This document shows, piece after piece, positions 1 to 15,600 of a DNA stretch of 64,000 bases. Source of the stretch: Isoperla grammatica (taxonomy: Eukaryota; Arthropoda; Insecta; Plecoptera; Perlodidae); the NCBI GenBank assembly GCA_945910005.1, contig OX246743.1, positions 48,173,637-48,237,636 on the forward strand, read 5' to 3'. Within the stretch, counting starts at the first letter, position 1; each line of letters starts with the position of its first letter. Under the pieces are notes generated by a model. It saw nothing but the letters and a program-made list of their open reading frames with translations. It did no database searches and was not told the DNA's origin. The position numbers and the translations under genes are program-made.

Positions 1-3000
1 GAGGTCCCTTCTAGACCCGTATCAAGTATATGTTGGGTAGCCCACTATTGGACTATGTTATATGTATTCTATATCTGCAATAGGATCGAGGTCCTTTCTA
101 GACCCGTATCAAGTATATGTTGGGTAGCCCACTATTGGACTATGTTATATGTATTCTATATCTGCAACAGGATCGAGGTCCCTTCTAGACCCGTATCAAG
201 TATATGTTGGGTAGCCCACTATTGGACTATGTTATATGTATTCTATATCTGCAATAGGATCGAGGTCCTTTCTAGACCCGTATAAAGTATATGTTGGGAA
301 GCCCACTATTGGACTATGTTATATGTATTCTATATCTGCAACAGGATCGAGGTCCCTTCTAGACCCGTATCAAGTATATGTTGGGTAGCCCACTATTGGT
401 CTATGTTATATGTATTCTATATCTGCAACAGGATCGAGGTCCCTTCTAGACCCGTATCAAGTATATGTTGGGTAGCCCACTATTGGACTATGTTATATGT
501 ATTCTATATCTGCAACAGGATCGAGGTCCCTTCTAGACCCGTATCAAGTATATGTTGGGTAGCCCACTATTGGACTATGTTATATGTATTCTTTATCTGC
601 AACAGGATCGAGGTCCCTCCTAGACCCGTATCAAGTATATGTTGGGTAGCCCACTATTGGACTATGTTATATGTATTCTATATCTGCAACAGGATTGAGG
701 TCCCTCCTAGACCCGTATCAAGTATATGTTGGGTAGCCCTTATTGGACTATATCATATGTATTCTATATCTGCAACAGGATCGAGGTCCCTCCTAGACCC
801 GTATCAAGTATATGTTGGGTAGCCCACTATTGGACTATGTTATATGTATTCTATATCTGCAACAGGATCGAGGTCCCTTCTAGACCCGTATCAAGTATAT
901 GTTGGGTAGCCCACTATTGGACTATGTTATATGTATTCTATATCTGCAACAGGATCGAGGTCCCTCCTAGACCCGTATCAAGTATATGTTGGGTAGCCCA
1001 CTATTGGACTATGTTATATGTATTCTATATCTGCAACAGGATCGAGGTCCCTTCTGGACCCGCATCAAGTATATGTTGGGTAGCCCACTATTGGACTATG
1101 TTATATGTATTCTATATCTGCAACAGGATCGAGGTCCCTTCTAGACCCGTATCAAGTATATGTTGGGTAGCCCACTATTGGACTATGTTATATGTATTCT
1201 ATATCTGCAACAGGATCGAGGTCCCTGCTAGACCCGTATCAAGTATATGTTGGGTAGCCCACTATTGGACTATGTTATATGTATTCTCTATCTGCAACAG
1301 GATCGAGGTCCTTTCTAGACCCGTATCAAGTATATGTTGGGTAGCCCACTATTGGACTATGTTATATGTATTCTATATCTGCAACAGGATCGAGGTCCCT
1401 TCTAGTCCCGTATCAAGTATATGTTGGGTAGCCCACTATTGGACTATGTTATATGTATTCTATATCTGCAACAGGATCGAGGTCCCTGCTAGACCCGTAT
1501 CAAGTATATGTTGGGTAGCCCACTATTGGACTATGTTATATGTATTCTATATCTGCAACAGGATCGAGGTCCCTTCTAGACCCGTATCAAGTATATGTTG
1601 GGTAGCCCACTATTGGACTATGTTATATGTATTCTATATCTGACACAGGATCGAGGTGCCTTCTAGACCCGTATCAAGTATATGTTGGGTAGCCCACTAT
1701 TGGACTATGTTATATGTATTCTATATCTGCAACAGGATCGAGGTCCCTTCTAGACCCGTATCAAGTATATGTTGGGTAGCCCACTATTGGACTATGTTAT
1801 ATGTATTCTATATCTGCAACAGGATCGAGGTCCCTTCTAGACCCGTATCAAGTATATGTTGGGTAGCCCACTATTGGACTATGTTATATGTATTCTATAT
1901 CTGCAACAGGATCGAGGTCCCTGCTAGACCCGTATCAAGTATATGTTGGGTAGCCCACTATTGGACTATGTTATATGTATTCTATATCTGCAACAGGATC
2001 GAGGTCCCTTCTAGACCCGTATCAAGTATATGTTGGATAGCCCACTATTGGACTATGTTATATGTATTCTATATCTGCAACAGGATCGAGGTCCCTTCTA
2101 GACCCGTATCAAGTATATGTTGGGTAGCCCACTATTGGACAATGTTATATGTATTCTATATCTGCAACAGGATCGAGGTCCCTTCTAGACCCGTATCAAG
2201 TATATGTTGGGTAGCCCACTATTGGACTATGTTATATGTATTCTATATCTGCAACAGGATCGAGGTCCCTTCTAGACCCGTATCAAGTATATGTTGGGTA
2301 GCCCACTATTGGACTATGTTATATGTATTCTATATCTGCAACAGGATCGAGGTCCCTTCTAGACCCGTATCAAGTATATGTTGGGTAGCCCACTATTGGA
2401 CTATGTTATATGTATTCTATATCTGCAACAGGATCGAGGTCCCTTCTAGACCCGTATCAAGTATATGTTGGGTAGCCCACTATTGGACTATGTTATATGT
2501 ATTCTATATCTGCAACAGGATCGAGGTCCCTGCTAGACCCGTATCAAGTATATGTTGGGTAGCCCACTATTGGACTATGTTATATGTATTCTATATCTGC
2601 AACAGGATCGAGGTCCCTCCTAGACCCGTATCAAGTATATGTTGGGTAGCCCACTATTGGACTATGTTATATGTATTCTATATCTGCAACAGGATCGAGG
2701 TCCCTTCTAGACCCGTATCATGTTTATGTTGGGTAGCCCACTATTGGACTATGTTATATGTATTCTATATCTGCAACAGGATCGAGGTCCTTTCTAGACC
2801 CGTATCAAGTATATGTTGGGTAGCCCACTATTGGACTATGTTATATGTATTCTATATCTGCAACAGGATCGAGGTCCCTCCTAGACCCGTATCAAGTATA
2901 TGTTGGGTAGCCCACTATTGGACAATGTTATATGTATTCTATATCTGCAACAGGATCGAGGTCCCTTCTAGACCCGTATCAAGTATATGGTGGGTAGCCC

Positions 3001-6000
3001 ACTATTGGACTATGTTATATGTATTCTATATCTGCAACAGGATCGAGGTCCCTTCTAGTCCCGTATCAAGTATATGTTGGGTAGCCCACTATTGGACTAT
3101 GTTATATGTATTCTATATCTGCAACAGGATCGAGGTCCTTTCAAGACCCGTATCAAGTATATTTTGGGTAGCCCACTATTGGACTATGTTATATGTATTC
3201 TATATCTGCAACAGGATCGAGGTCCCTCCTAGACCCGTATCAAGTATATGTTGGGTAGCCCACTATTGGACTATGTTATATGTATTCTATATCTGCAACA
3301 GGATCGAGGTCCCTGCTAGACCCGTATCAAGTATATGTTGGGTAGCCCACTATTGGACTATGTTATATGTATTCTATATCTGCAACAGGATCGAGGTCCC
3401 TCCTAGACCCGTATCAAGTATATGTTGGGTAGCCCACTATTGGACTATGTTATATGTATTCTATATCTGCAACAGGATCGAGGTCCCTTCTAGACCCGTA
3501 TCATGTTTATGTTGGGTAGCCCACTATTGGACTATGTTATATGTATTCTATATCTGCAACAGGATCGAGGTCCTTTCTAGACCCGTATCAAGTATATGTT
3601 GGGTAGCCCACTATTGGACTATGTTATATGTATTCTATATCTGCAACAGGATCGAGGTCCCTCCTAGACCCGTATCAAGTATATGTTGGGTAGCCCACTA
3701 TTGGACTATGTTATATGTATTCTATATCTGCAACAGGATCGAGGTCCCTTCTAGACCCGTATCAAGTATATGTTGGGTAGCCCACTATTGGACTATGTTA
3801 TATGTATTCTATATCTGCAACAGGATCGAGGTCCCTTCTAGTCCCGTATCAAGTATATGTTGGGTAGCCCACTATTGGACTATGTTATATGTATTCTATA
3901 TCTGCAACAGGATCGAGGTCCTTTCAAGACCCGTATCAAGTATATGTTGGGTAGCCCACTATTGGACTATGTTATATGTATTCTATATCTGCAACAGGAT
4001 CGAGGTCCCTCCTAGACCCGTATCAAGTATATGTTGGGTAGCCCACTATTGGACTATGTTATATGTATTCTATATCTGCAACAGGATCGAGGTCCCTTCT
4101 AGTCCCGTATCAAGTATATGTTGGGTAGCCCACTATTGGACTATGTTATATGTATTCTATATCTGCAACAGGATCGAGGTCCCTCCTAGACCCGTATCAA
4201 GTATATGTTGGGTAGCCCACTATTGGACTATGTTATATGTATTCTATATCTGCAACAGGATCGAGGTCCCTTCTAGACCCGTATCAAGTATATGTTGGGT
4301 AGCCCACTATTGGACTATGTTATATGTATTCTATATCTGCAATAGGATCGAGGTCCTTTCTAGACCCGTATCAAGTATATGTTGGGTAGCCCACTATTGG
4401 ACTATGTTATATGTATTCTATATCTGCAACAGGATCGAGGTCCTTTCTAGACCCGTATCAAGTATATGTTGGGTAGCCCACTATTGGACTATGTTATATG
4501 TATTCTATATCTGCAACAGGATCGAGGTCCCTTCTAGACCCGTATCAAGTATATGTTGGGTAGCCCACTATTGGACTATGTTATTTGTATTCTATATCTG
4601 CAATAGGATCGAGGTCCTTTCTAGACCCGTATCAAGTATATGTTGGGTAGCCCACTATTGGACTATGTTATATGAATTCTATATCTGCAACAGGATCGAG
4701 GTCCCTTCTAGACCCGTATCAAGTATATGTTGGGTAGCCCACTATTGGACTATGTTATATGTATTCTATATCTGCAACAGGATCGAGGTCCCTTCTAGAC
4801 CCGTATCAAGTATATGTTGGGTAGCCCACTATTGGACTATGTTATATGTATTCTATAACTGCAATAGGATCGAGGTCCTTTCTAGACCCGTATCAAGTAT
4901 ATGTTGGGTAGCCCACTATTGGACTATGTTATATGTATTCTATATCTGCAACAGGATCGAGGTCCCTTCTAGACCCGTATCAAGTATATGTTGGGTAGCC
5001 CACTATTGGTCTATGTTATATGTATTCTATATCTGCAACAGGATCGAGGTCCCTTCTAGACCCGTATCAAGTATATGTTGGGTAGCCCACTATTGGACTA
5101 TGTTATATGTATTCTATATCTGCAACAGGATCGAGGTCCCTTCTAGACCCGTATCAAGTATATGTTGGGTAGCCCACTATTGGACTATGTTATATGTATT
5201 CTATATCTGCAACAGGATCGAGGTCCCTCCTAGACCCGTATCAAGTATATGTTGGGTAGCCCACTATTGGACTATGTTATATGTATTCTATATCTGCAAC
5301 AGGATCGAGGTCCCTCCTAGACCCGTATCAAGTATATGTTGGGTAGCCCTTATTGGACTATATCATATGTATTCTATATCTGCAACAGGATCAAGGTCCC
5401 TCCTAGACCCGTATCAAGTATATGTTGGGTAGCCCACTATTGGACTATGTTATATGTATTCTATATCTGCAACAGGATCGAGGTCCCTTCTAGACCCGTA
5501 TCAAGTATATGTTGGGTAGCCCACTATTGGACTATGTTATATGTATTCTATATCTGCAACAGGATCGAGGTCCCTCCTAGACCCGTATCAAGTATATGTT
5601 GGGTAGCCCACTATTGGACTATGTTATATGTATTCTATATCTGCAACAGGATCGAGGTTCCTTCTAGACCCGTATCAAGTATATGTTGGGTAGCCCACTA
5701 TTGGACTATGTTATATGTATTCTATATCTGCAACAGGATCGAGGTCCCTTCTAGTCCCGTATCAAGTATATGTTGGGTAGCCCACTATTGGACTATGTTA
5801 TATGTATTCTATATCTGCAACAGGATCAAGGTCCCTTCTAGTCCCGTATAAAGTATATGTTGGGTAGCCCACTATTGGACTATGTTATATGTATTCTATA
5901 TCTGCAACAGGATCGAGGTCCCTTCTACCCCGTATCAAGTATATGTTGGGTAGCCTACTATTGGACTATGTTATATGTATTCTATATCTGCAACAGGATC

Positions 6001-9000
6001 GAGGTCCCTTCTAGTCCCGTATCAAGTATATGTTGGGTAGCCCACTATTGGACTATGTTATATGTATTCTATATCTGCAACAGGATCGAGGTCCCTTCTA
6101 CCCCGTATCAAGTATATGTTGGGTAGCCCACTATTGGACTATGTTATATGTATTCTATATCTGCAACAGGATCGAGGTCCCTTCTAGACCCGTATCAAGT
6201 ATATGTTGGGTAGCCCACTATTGGACTATGTTATATGTATTCTATATCTGCAACAGGATCGAGGTCCCTTCTAGACCCGTATCAAGTATATGTTGGGTAG
6301 CCCACTATTGGACTATGTTATATGTATTCTATATCTGCAACAGGATCGAGGTCCCTTCTAGACCCGTATCAAGTATATGTTGGGTAGCCCACTATTGGAC
6401 TATGTTATATGTATTCTATATCTGCAACAGGATCGAGGTCCCTTCTAGACCCGTATCAAGTATATGTTGGGTAGCCCACTATTGGAATATGTTATATGTA
6501 TTTTATATCTGCAACAGGATCGAGGTCCCTCCTAGACCCGTATCAAGTATATGTTGGGTAGCCCACTATTGGACTATGTTATATGTATTCTATATCTGCA
6601 ACAGGATCGAGGTCCCTTCTAGACCCGTATCAAGTATATGTTGGGTAGCCCACTATTGGACTATGTTTTATGTATTCTATATCTGCAACAGGATCGAGGT
6701 CCCTTCTAGACCCGTATCAAGTATATGTTGGGTAGCCCACTATTGGACTATGTTATATGTATTCTATATCTGCAACAGGATCGAGGTCCCTTCTAGACCC
6801 GTATCAAGTATATGTTGGGTAGCCCACTATTGGACTATGTTATATGTATTCTATATCTGCAACAGGATCGAGGTCCCTTCTAGACCCGTATCAAGTATAT
6901 GTTGGGTAGCCCACTATTGGACTATGTTATATGTATTCTATATCTGCAACAGGATCGAGGTCCTTTCTAGACCCGTATCAAGTATATGTTGGGTAGCCCA
7001 CTATTGGACTATGTTATATGTACTCTATATCTGCAACAGGATCGAGGTCCCTTCTAGACCCGTATCAAGTATATGCTGGGTAGCCCACTATTGGACTATG
7101 TTATATGTATTCTATATCTGCAACAGGATCGAGGTCCCTGCTAGACCCGTACCAAGTATATGTTGGGTAGTCCACAATTGGACTATGTTATATGTATTCT
7201 ATATCTGCAACAGGATCGAGGTCCCTTCTAGACCCGTATCAAGTATATGTTGGGTAGCCCACTATTGGGCTATGTTATATGTATTCTATATCTGCAACAG
7301 GATCGAGGTCCCTTCTAGACCCGTATCAAGTATATGTTGGGTAGCCCACTATTGGACTATGTTATATGTATTCTATATCTGCAACAGGATCGAGGTCCCT
7401 TCTAGACCCGTATCAAGTATATGTTGGGTAGCCCACTTTTGGACTATGTTATATGTATTCTATATCTGCAACAGGATCGAGGTCCCTTCTAGACCCGTAT
7501 CAAGTATATGTTGGGTAGCCCACTATTGGACTATGTTATATGTATTCCATATCTGCAACAGGATCGAGGTCCCTTCTAGACCCGTATCAAGTATATGTTG
7601 GGTAGCCCACTATTGGACTATGTTATATGTATTCTATATCTGCAACAGGATCGAGGTCCCTTCTAGACCCGTATCAAGTATATGTTGGGTAGCCCACTAT
7701 TGGACTATGTTATATGTATTCTATATCTGCAACAGGATCGAGGTCCCTTCTAGACCCGTATCAAGTATATGTTGGGTAGCCCACTTTTGGACTATGTTAT
7801 ATGTATTCTATATCTGCAACAGGATCGAGGTCCCTTCTAGACCCGTATCAAGTATATGTTGGGTAGCCCACTATTGGACTATGTTATATGTATTCTATAT
7901 CTGCAACAGGATCGAGGTCCCTTCTAGACCCGTATCAAGTATATGTTGGGTAGCCCACTATTGGACTATGTTATATGTATTCTATATCTGCAACAGGATC
8001 GAGGTCCCTTCTAGACCCGTATCAAGTATATGTTGGGTAGCCCACTATTGGACTATGTTATATGTATTCTATATCTGCAACAGGATCGAGGTCCCTTCTA
8101 GACCCGTATCAAGTATATGGTGGGTAGCCCACTATTGGACTATGTTATAAGTATTCTATATCTGCAACAGGATCGAGGTCCCTGCTAGACCCGTATCAAG
8201 TATATGTTGGGTAGCCTACTATTGGACTATGTTATATGTATTCTATATCTGCAACAGGATCGAGGTCTCTGCTAGACCCGTATCAAGTATATGTTGGGTA
8301 GCCCACTATTGGACTATGTTATATGTATTCTATATCTGCAACAGGATCGAGGTCCCTCCTAGACCCGTATCAAGTATATGTTGGGTAGCCCACTATTGGA
8401 CTATGTTATATGTATTCTATATCTGCAACAGGATCGAGGTCCCTCCTAGACCCGTATCAAGTATATGTTGGGTAGCCCTTATTGGACTATGTTATATGTA
8501 TTCTATATCTGCAACAGGATCGAGGTCCCTTCTAGACCCGTATCAAGTATATGTTGGGTAGCCCACTATTGGACTATGTTATATGTATTCTATATCTGCA
8601 ACAGGATCGAGGTCCCTCCTAGACCCGTATCAAGTATATGTTGGGTAGCCCACTATTGGACTATGTTATATGTATTCTATATCTGCAACAGGATCGAGGT
8701 CCCTTCTAGACCCGTATCAAGTATATGTTGGGTAGCCCACTATTGGACTATGTTATATGTATTCTATATCTGCAACAGGATCGAGGTCCCTTCTAGTCCC
8801 GTATCAAGTATATGTTGGGTAGCCCACTATTGGACTATGTTATATGTATTCTATATCTGCAACAGGATCGAGGTCCCTTCTAGTCCCGTATCAAGAATAT
8901 GTTGGGTAGCCCACTATTGGACTATGTTATATGTATTCTATATCTGCAACAGGATCGAGGTCCCTTCTAGACCCGTATCAAGTATATGTTGGGTAGCCCA

Positions 9001-9480
9001 CTATTGGACTATGTTATATGTATTCTATATCTGCAACAGGATCGAGGTCCCTTCTAGTCCCGTATCAAGTATATGTTGGGTAGCCCACTATTGGACTATG
9101 TTATATGTATTCTATATCTGCAACAGGATCGAGGTCCTTTCTAGACCCGTATCAAGTATATGTTGGGTAGCCCACTATTGGACTATGTTATATGTATTCT
9201 ATATCTGCAACAGGATTGAGGTCCCTTCTAGACCCGTATCAAGTATATGTTGGGTAGCCCACTATTGGACTATGTTATATGTATTCTATATCTGCAACAG
9301 GATCGAGGTCCCTTCTAGACCCGTATCAAGTATATGTTGGGTAGCTCACTTTTGGACTATGTTATATGTATTCTATATCTGCAACAGGATCGAGGTCCCT
9401 TCTAGACCCGTATCAAGTATATGTTGGGTAGCCCACTATTGGACTATGTTATATGTATTCTATATCTGCAACAGGATCGA
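1..9480 (+). repeat. 87-bp array, block A copy 1
   Basis: This stretch shares an ordered string of marker units with later stretches. Markers include a one-base-short unit (GTAGCCCTTATTGG) at about 731, 5,341 and 8,470, CTGACACAGG at about 1,641, GAATTC at 4,674-4,679, two CTTCTACCCCG units at about 5,923 and 6,096, and TTATAAGTATTC at about 8,146. The same markers recur in the same order at +17,134, falling to +16,438, and at +29,396, falling to +28,526. The offset changes are whole numbers of 87-bp units. The left edge is cut by the window, and the right edge is approximate because resemblance fades rather than stops. Confidence 0.85.
2520..4086 (+). repeat. Local 783-bp (9-unit) tandem duplication in block A copy 1
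   Basis: A run of nine units beginning with a CCCTGCTAGACC unit at about 2,527 and including a CATGTTTATG unit near 2,718 repeats 783 bases later (near 3,310 and 3,501). Block A copies 2 and 3 contain the run once. The first version carries two private variants (TATATGGTGGG near 2,985 and TATATTTTGGG near 3,160) that the second lacks. Edges are approximate to about one unit. Confidence 0.8.
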
Positions 9481-9699
9481 GGTCCCTTCTAGTCCCGTAT
9501 CAAGTATATGTTGGGTTGCCCACTATTGGACTATGTTATATGTATTCTATATCTGCAACAGGATCGAGGTCCCTTCTAGTCCCGTATCAAGTATATGTTG
9601 GGTAGCCCACTATTGGACTATGTTATATGTATTCTATATCTGCAACAGGATCGAGGTCCCTTCTAGTCCCGTATCAAGTATATGTTGGGTAGCCCACTA

Positions 9700-12600
9700 T
9701 TGGACTATGTTATATGTATTCTATATCTGCAACAGTATCGAGGTCCCTTCTAGACCCGTATCAAGTATATGTTGTGTAGCCCACTATTGGACTATGTTAT
9801 ATGTATTCTATATCTGCAACAGGATCGAGGTCCCTTCTAGACCCGTATCAAGTATATGTTGTGTAGCCCACTATTGGACTATGTTATATGTATTCTATAT
9901 CTGCTACAGGATCGAGGTCCCTCCTAGACCCGTATCAAGTATATGTTGGGTAGCCCACTATTGGACTATGTTATATGTATTCTATATCTGCAACAGGATC
10001 GAGGTCCCTTCTAGACCCGTATCAAGTATATGTTGGGTAGCCCACTATTGGACTATGTTATATGTATTCTATATCTGCAACAGGATCGAGGTCCCTCCTA
10101 GACCCGTATCAAGTATATGTTGGGTAGCTCACTATTGGACTATGTTATATGTATTCTATATCTGCAACAGGATCGAGGTCCCTCCTAGACCCGTATCAAG
10201 TATATGTTGGGTAGCCTACTATTGGACTATGTTATATGTATTCTATATCTGCAACAGGATCGAGGTCCCTTCTAGACCCGTATCAAGTATATAATGGGTA
10301 GCCCACTATTGGACTATGTTATATGTATTCTATATCTGCAACAGGATCGAGGTCCCTTCTAGACCCGTATCGAGTATATGTTGGGTAGCCCACTATTGGA
10401 CTATGTTATATGTATTCTATATCTCCAACAGGATCGAGGTCCCTCCTAGACCCGTATCAAGTATATGTTGGGTAGCCCACTATTGGACTATGTTATATGT
10501 ATTCTATATCTGCAACTGGATCGAGGTCCCTTCTAGACCCGTATCAAGTATATGTTGGGTAGCCCACTATTGGACTATATCATATGTATTCTATATCTGC
10601 AACAGGATCGAGGTCCCTCCTACACCCGTATCAAGTATATGTTGGGTAGCCCACTATTGGACTATGTTATATGTATTCTATATCTGCAACAGGATCGAGG
10701 TCCCTTCTAGACCCGTATCAAGTATATGTTGGGTAGCCCACTATTGGACTATGTTATATGTATTCTATATCTGCAACAGGATCGAGGTCCCTTCTAGACC
10801 CGTATCAAGTATATGTTGGGTAGCCCACTATTAGACTATGTTATATGTATTCTATATCTGCAATAGGATCGAGGTCCCTTCTAGACCCGTATCAAGTATA
10901 TGTTGGGTAGCCCACTATTGGACTATGTTATATGTATTCTATATCTGCAACAGGATCGAGGTCCCTTCTAGACCCGTATCAAGTATATGCTGGGTAGCCC
11001 ACTATTGGACTATGTTATATGTATTCTATATCTGCAACAGGATCGAGGTCCCTTCTAGACCCGTATCAAGTATATGTTAAGTAGCCCACTATTGGACTAT
11101 GTTATATGTATTCTATATCTGCAACAGGATCGAGGTCCCTTCTAGACCCGTATCAAGTATATGTTGGGTAGCCCACTATGGGACTATGTTATATGTATTC
11201 TATATCTGCAACAGGATCGAGGTCCCTGCTAGACCCGTATCAAGTATATGTTGGGTAGCCCACTATTGGACTATGTTATATGTATTCTATATCTGCAACA
11301 GGATCGAGGTCCTTTCTAGACCCGTATCAAGTATATGTTGGGTAGCCCACTATTGGACTATGTTATATGTATTCTATATCTGCAACAGGATCGAGGTCCT
11401 TTCTAGTCCCGTATCAAGTATATGTTGGGTAGCCCACTATTGGACTATGTTATATGTATTCTATATCTGCAACAGGATCGAGGTCCCTGCTAGACCCGTA
11501 TCAAGTATATGTTGGGTAGCCCACTATTGGACTATGTTATATGTATTCTATATCTGCAACAGGATCGAGGTCCCTTCTAGTCCCGTATCAAGTATATGTT
11601 GGGTAGCCCACTATTGGACTATGTTATATGTATTCTATATCTGCAACAGGATCGAGGTCCCTTCTAGACCCGTATCAAGTATATGTTGGGTAGCCCACTA
11701 TTGGACTATGTTATATGTATTCTATATCTGACACAGGATCGAGGTCCCTTCTAGACCCGTATCAAGTATATGTTGGGTAGCCCACTATTGGACTATGTTA
11801 TATGTATTCTATATCTGCAACAGGATCGAGGTGCCTTCTAGACCCGTATCAAGTATATGTTGGGTTGCCCACTATTGGACTATGTTATATGTATTCTATA
11901 TCTGCAACAGGATCGAGGTCCCTTCTAGTCCCGTATCAAGTATATGTTGGGTAGCCCACTATTGGACTATGTTATATGTATTCTATATCTGCAACAGGAT
12001 CGAGGTCCCTTCTAGTCCCGTATCAAGTATATGTTGGGTAGCCCACTATTGGACTATGTTATATGTATTCTATATCTGCAACAGGATCGAGGTCCCTTCT
12101 AGACCCGTATCAAGTATATGTTGTGTAGCCCACTATTGGACTATGTTATATGTATTCTATATCTGCAACAGGATCGAGGTCCCTTCTAGACCCGTATCAA
12201 GTATATGTTGGGTAGCCCACTATTGGACTATGTTATATGTATTCTATATCTGCAACAGGATCGAGGTCCCTCCTAGACCCGTATCAAGTATATGTTGGGT
12301 AGCCCACTATTGGACTATGTTATATGTATTCTATATCTGCAACAGGATCGAGGTCCCTTCTAGACCCGTATCAAGTATATGTTGGGTAGCCCACTATTGG
12401 ACTATGTTATATGTATTCTATATCTGCAACAGGATCGAGGTCCCTCCTAGACCCGTATCAAGTATTTGTTGGGTAGCTCACTATTGGACTATGTTATATG
12501 TATTCTATATCTGCAACAGGATCGAGGTCCCTCCTAGACCCGTATCAAGTATATGTTGGGTAGCCTACTATTGGACTATGTTATATGTATTCTATATCTG

Positions 12601-15600
12601 CAACAGGATCGAGGTCCCTTCTAGACCCGTATCAAGTATATAATGGGTAGCCCACTATTGGACTATGTTATATGTATTCTATATCTCCAACAAGATCGAG
12701 GTCCCTTCTAGACCCGTATCAAGTATATGTTGGGTAGCCCACTATTGGACTATGTTATATGTATTCTATATCTGCAACAGGATCGAGGTCCCTCCTAGAC
12801 CCGTATCAAGTATATGTTGGGTAGCCCACTATTGGACTATGTTATATGTATTCTATATCTGCAACAGGATCGAGGTCCCTTCTAGACACGTATCAAGTAT
12901 ATGTTGGGTAGCCCACTATTGGACTATGTTATATGTATTCTATATCTGCAACAGGATCGAGGTCCCTCCTAGACCCGTATCAAGTATATGTTGGGTAGCT
13001 CACTATTGGACTATGTTATATGTATTCTATATCTGCAACAGGATCGAGGTCCCTCCTAGACCCGTATCAAGTATATGTTGGGTAGCCTACTATTGGACTA
13101 TGTTATATGTATTCTATATCTGCAACAGGATCGAGGTCCCTTCTAGACCCGTATCAAGTATATGTTGGGTAGCCCACTATTGGACTATGTTATATGTATT
13201 CTATATCTCCAACAGGATCGAGGTCCCTCCTAGACCCGTATCAAGTATATGTTGGGTAGCCCACTATTGGACTATGTTATATGTATTCTATATCTGCAAC
13301 TGGATCGAGGTCCCTTCTAGACCCGTATCAAGTATATGTTGGGTAGCCCACTATTGGACTATATCATATGTATTCTATATCTGCAACAGGATCGAGGTCC
13401 CTCCTAGACCCGTATCAAGTATATGTTGGGTAGCCCACTATTGGACTATGTTATATGTATTCTATATCTGCAACAGGATCGAGGTCCCTTCTAGACCCGT
13501 ATCAAGTATATGTTGGGTAGCCCACTATTGGACTATGTTATATGTATTCTATATCTGCAACAGGATCGAGGTCCCTTCTAGTCCCGTATCAAGTATATGT
13601 TGGGTAGCCCACTATTGGACTATGTTATATGTATTCTATATCTGCAACAGGATCGAGGTCCCTTCTAGACCCGTATCAAGTATATGTTGTGTAGCCCACT
13701 ATTGGACTATGTTATATGTATTCTATATCTGCAACAGGATCGAGGTCCCTTCTAGACCCGTATCAAGTATATGTTGGGTAGCCCACTATTGGACTATGTT
13801 ATATGTATTCTATATCTGCAACAGGATCGAGGTCCCTCCTAGACCCGTATCAAGTATATGTTGGGTAGCCCACTATTGGACTATGTTATATGTATTCTAT
13901 ATCTGCAACAGGATCGAGGTCCCTTCTAGACCCGTATCAAGTATATGTTGGGTAGCCCACTATTGGACTATGTTATATGTATTCTATATCTGCAACAGGA
14001 TCGAGGTCCCTCCTAGACCCGTATCAAGTATATGTTGGGTAGCTCACTATTGGACTATGTTATATGTATTCTATATCTGCAACAGGATCGAGGTCCCTCC
14101 TAGACCCGTATCAAGTATATGTTGGGTAGCCTACTATTGGACTATGTTATATGTATTCTATATCTGCAACAGGATCGAGGTCCCTTCTAGACCCGTATCA
14201 AGTATATAATGGGTAGCCCACTATTGGACTATGTTATATGTATTCTATATCTCCAACAGGATCGAGGTCCCTCCTAGACCCGTATCAAGTATATGTTGGG
14301 TAGCCCACTATTGGACTATGTTATATGTATTCTATATCTGCAACTGGATCGAGGTCCCTTCTAGTCCCGTATCAAGTATATGTTGGGTAGCCCACTATTG
14401 GACTATGTTATATGTATTCTATATCTGCAACAGGATCGAGGTCTCTTCTAGACCCGTATCAAGTATATGTTGGGTAGCTCACTATTGGACTATGTTATAT
14501 GTATTCTATATCTGCAACAGGATCGAGGTCCCTTCTAGACCCGTATCAAGTATATGTTGGGTAGCCCACTATTGGACTATGTTATATGTATTCTATATCT
14601 GCAACAGGATCGAGGTCCCTTCTAGTCCCGTATCAAGTATATGTTGGGTTGCCCACTATTGGACTATGTTATATGTATTCTATATCTGCAACAGGATCGA
14701 GGTCCCTTCTAGTCCCGTATCAAGTATATGTTGGGTAGCCCACTATTGGACTATGTTATATGTATTCTATATCTGCAACAGGATCGAGGTCCCTTCTAGT
14801 CCCGTATCAAGTATATGTTGGGTAGCCCACTATTGGACTATGTTATATGTATTCTATATCTGCAACAGGATCGAGGTCCCTTCTAGACCCGTATCAAGTA
14901 TATGTTGGGTAGCCCACTATTGGACTATGTTATATGTATTCTATATCTGCAACAGGATCGAGGTCCCTTCTAGACCCGTATCAAGTATATGTTGGGTAGC
15001 CCACTATTGGACTATGTTATATGTATTCTATATCTGCAACAGGATCGAGGTCCCTCCTAGACCCGTATCAAGTATATGTTGGGTAGCCCACTATTGGACT
15101 ATGTTATATGTATTCTATATCTGCAACAGGATCGAGGTCCCTTCTAGACCCGTATCAAGTATATGTTGGGTAGCCCACTATTGGACTATGTTATATGTAT
15201 TCTATATCTGCAACAGGATCGAGGTCCCTCCTAGACCCGTATCAAGTATATGTTGGGTAGCTCACTATTGGACTATGTTATATGTATTCTATATCTGCAA
15301 CAGGATCGAGGTCCCTCCTAGACCCGTATCAAGTATATGTTGGGTAGCCTACTATTGGACTATGTTATATGTATTCTATATCTGCAACAGGATCGAGGTC
15401 CCTTCTAGACCCGTATCAAGTATATGTTGGGTAGCCCACTATTGGACTATGTTATATGTATTCTATATCTCCAACAGGATCGAGGTCCCTCCTAGACCCG
15501 TATCAAGTATATGTTGGGTAGCCCACTATTGGACTATGTTATATGTATTCTATATCTGCAACTGGATCGAGGTCCCTTCTAGACCCGTATCAAGTATATG

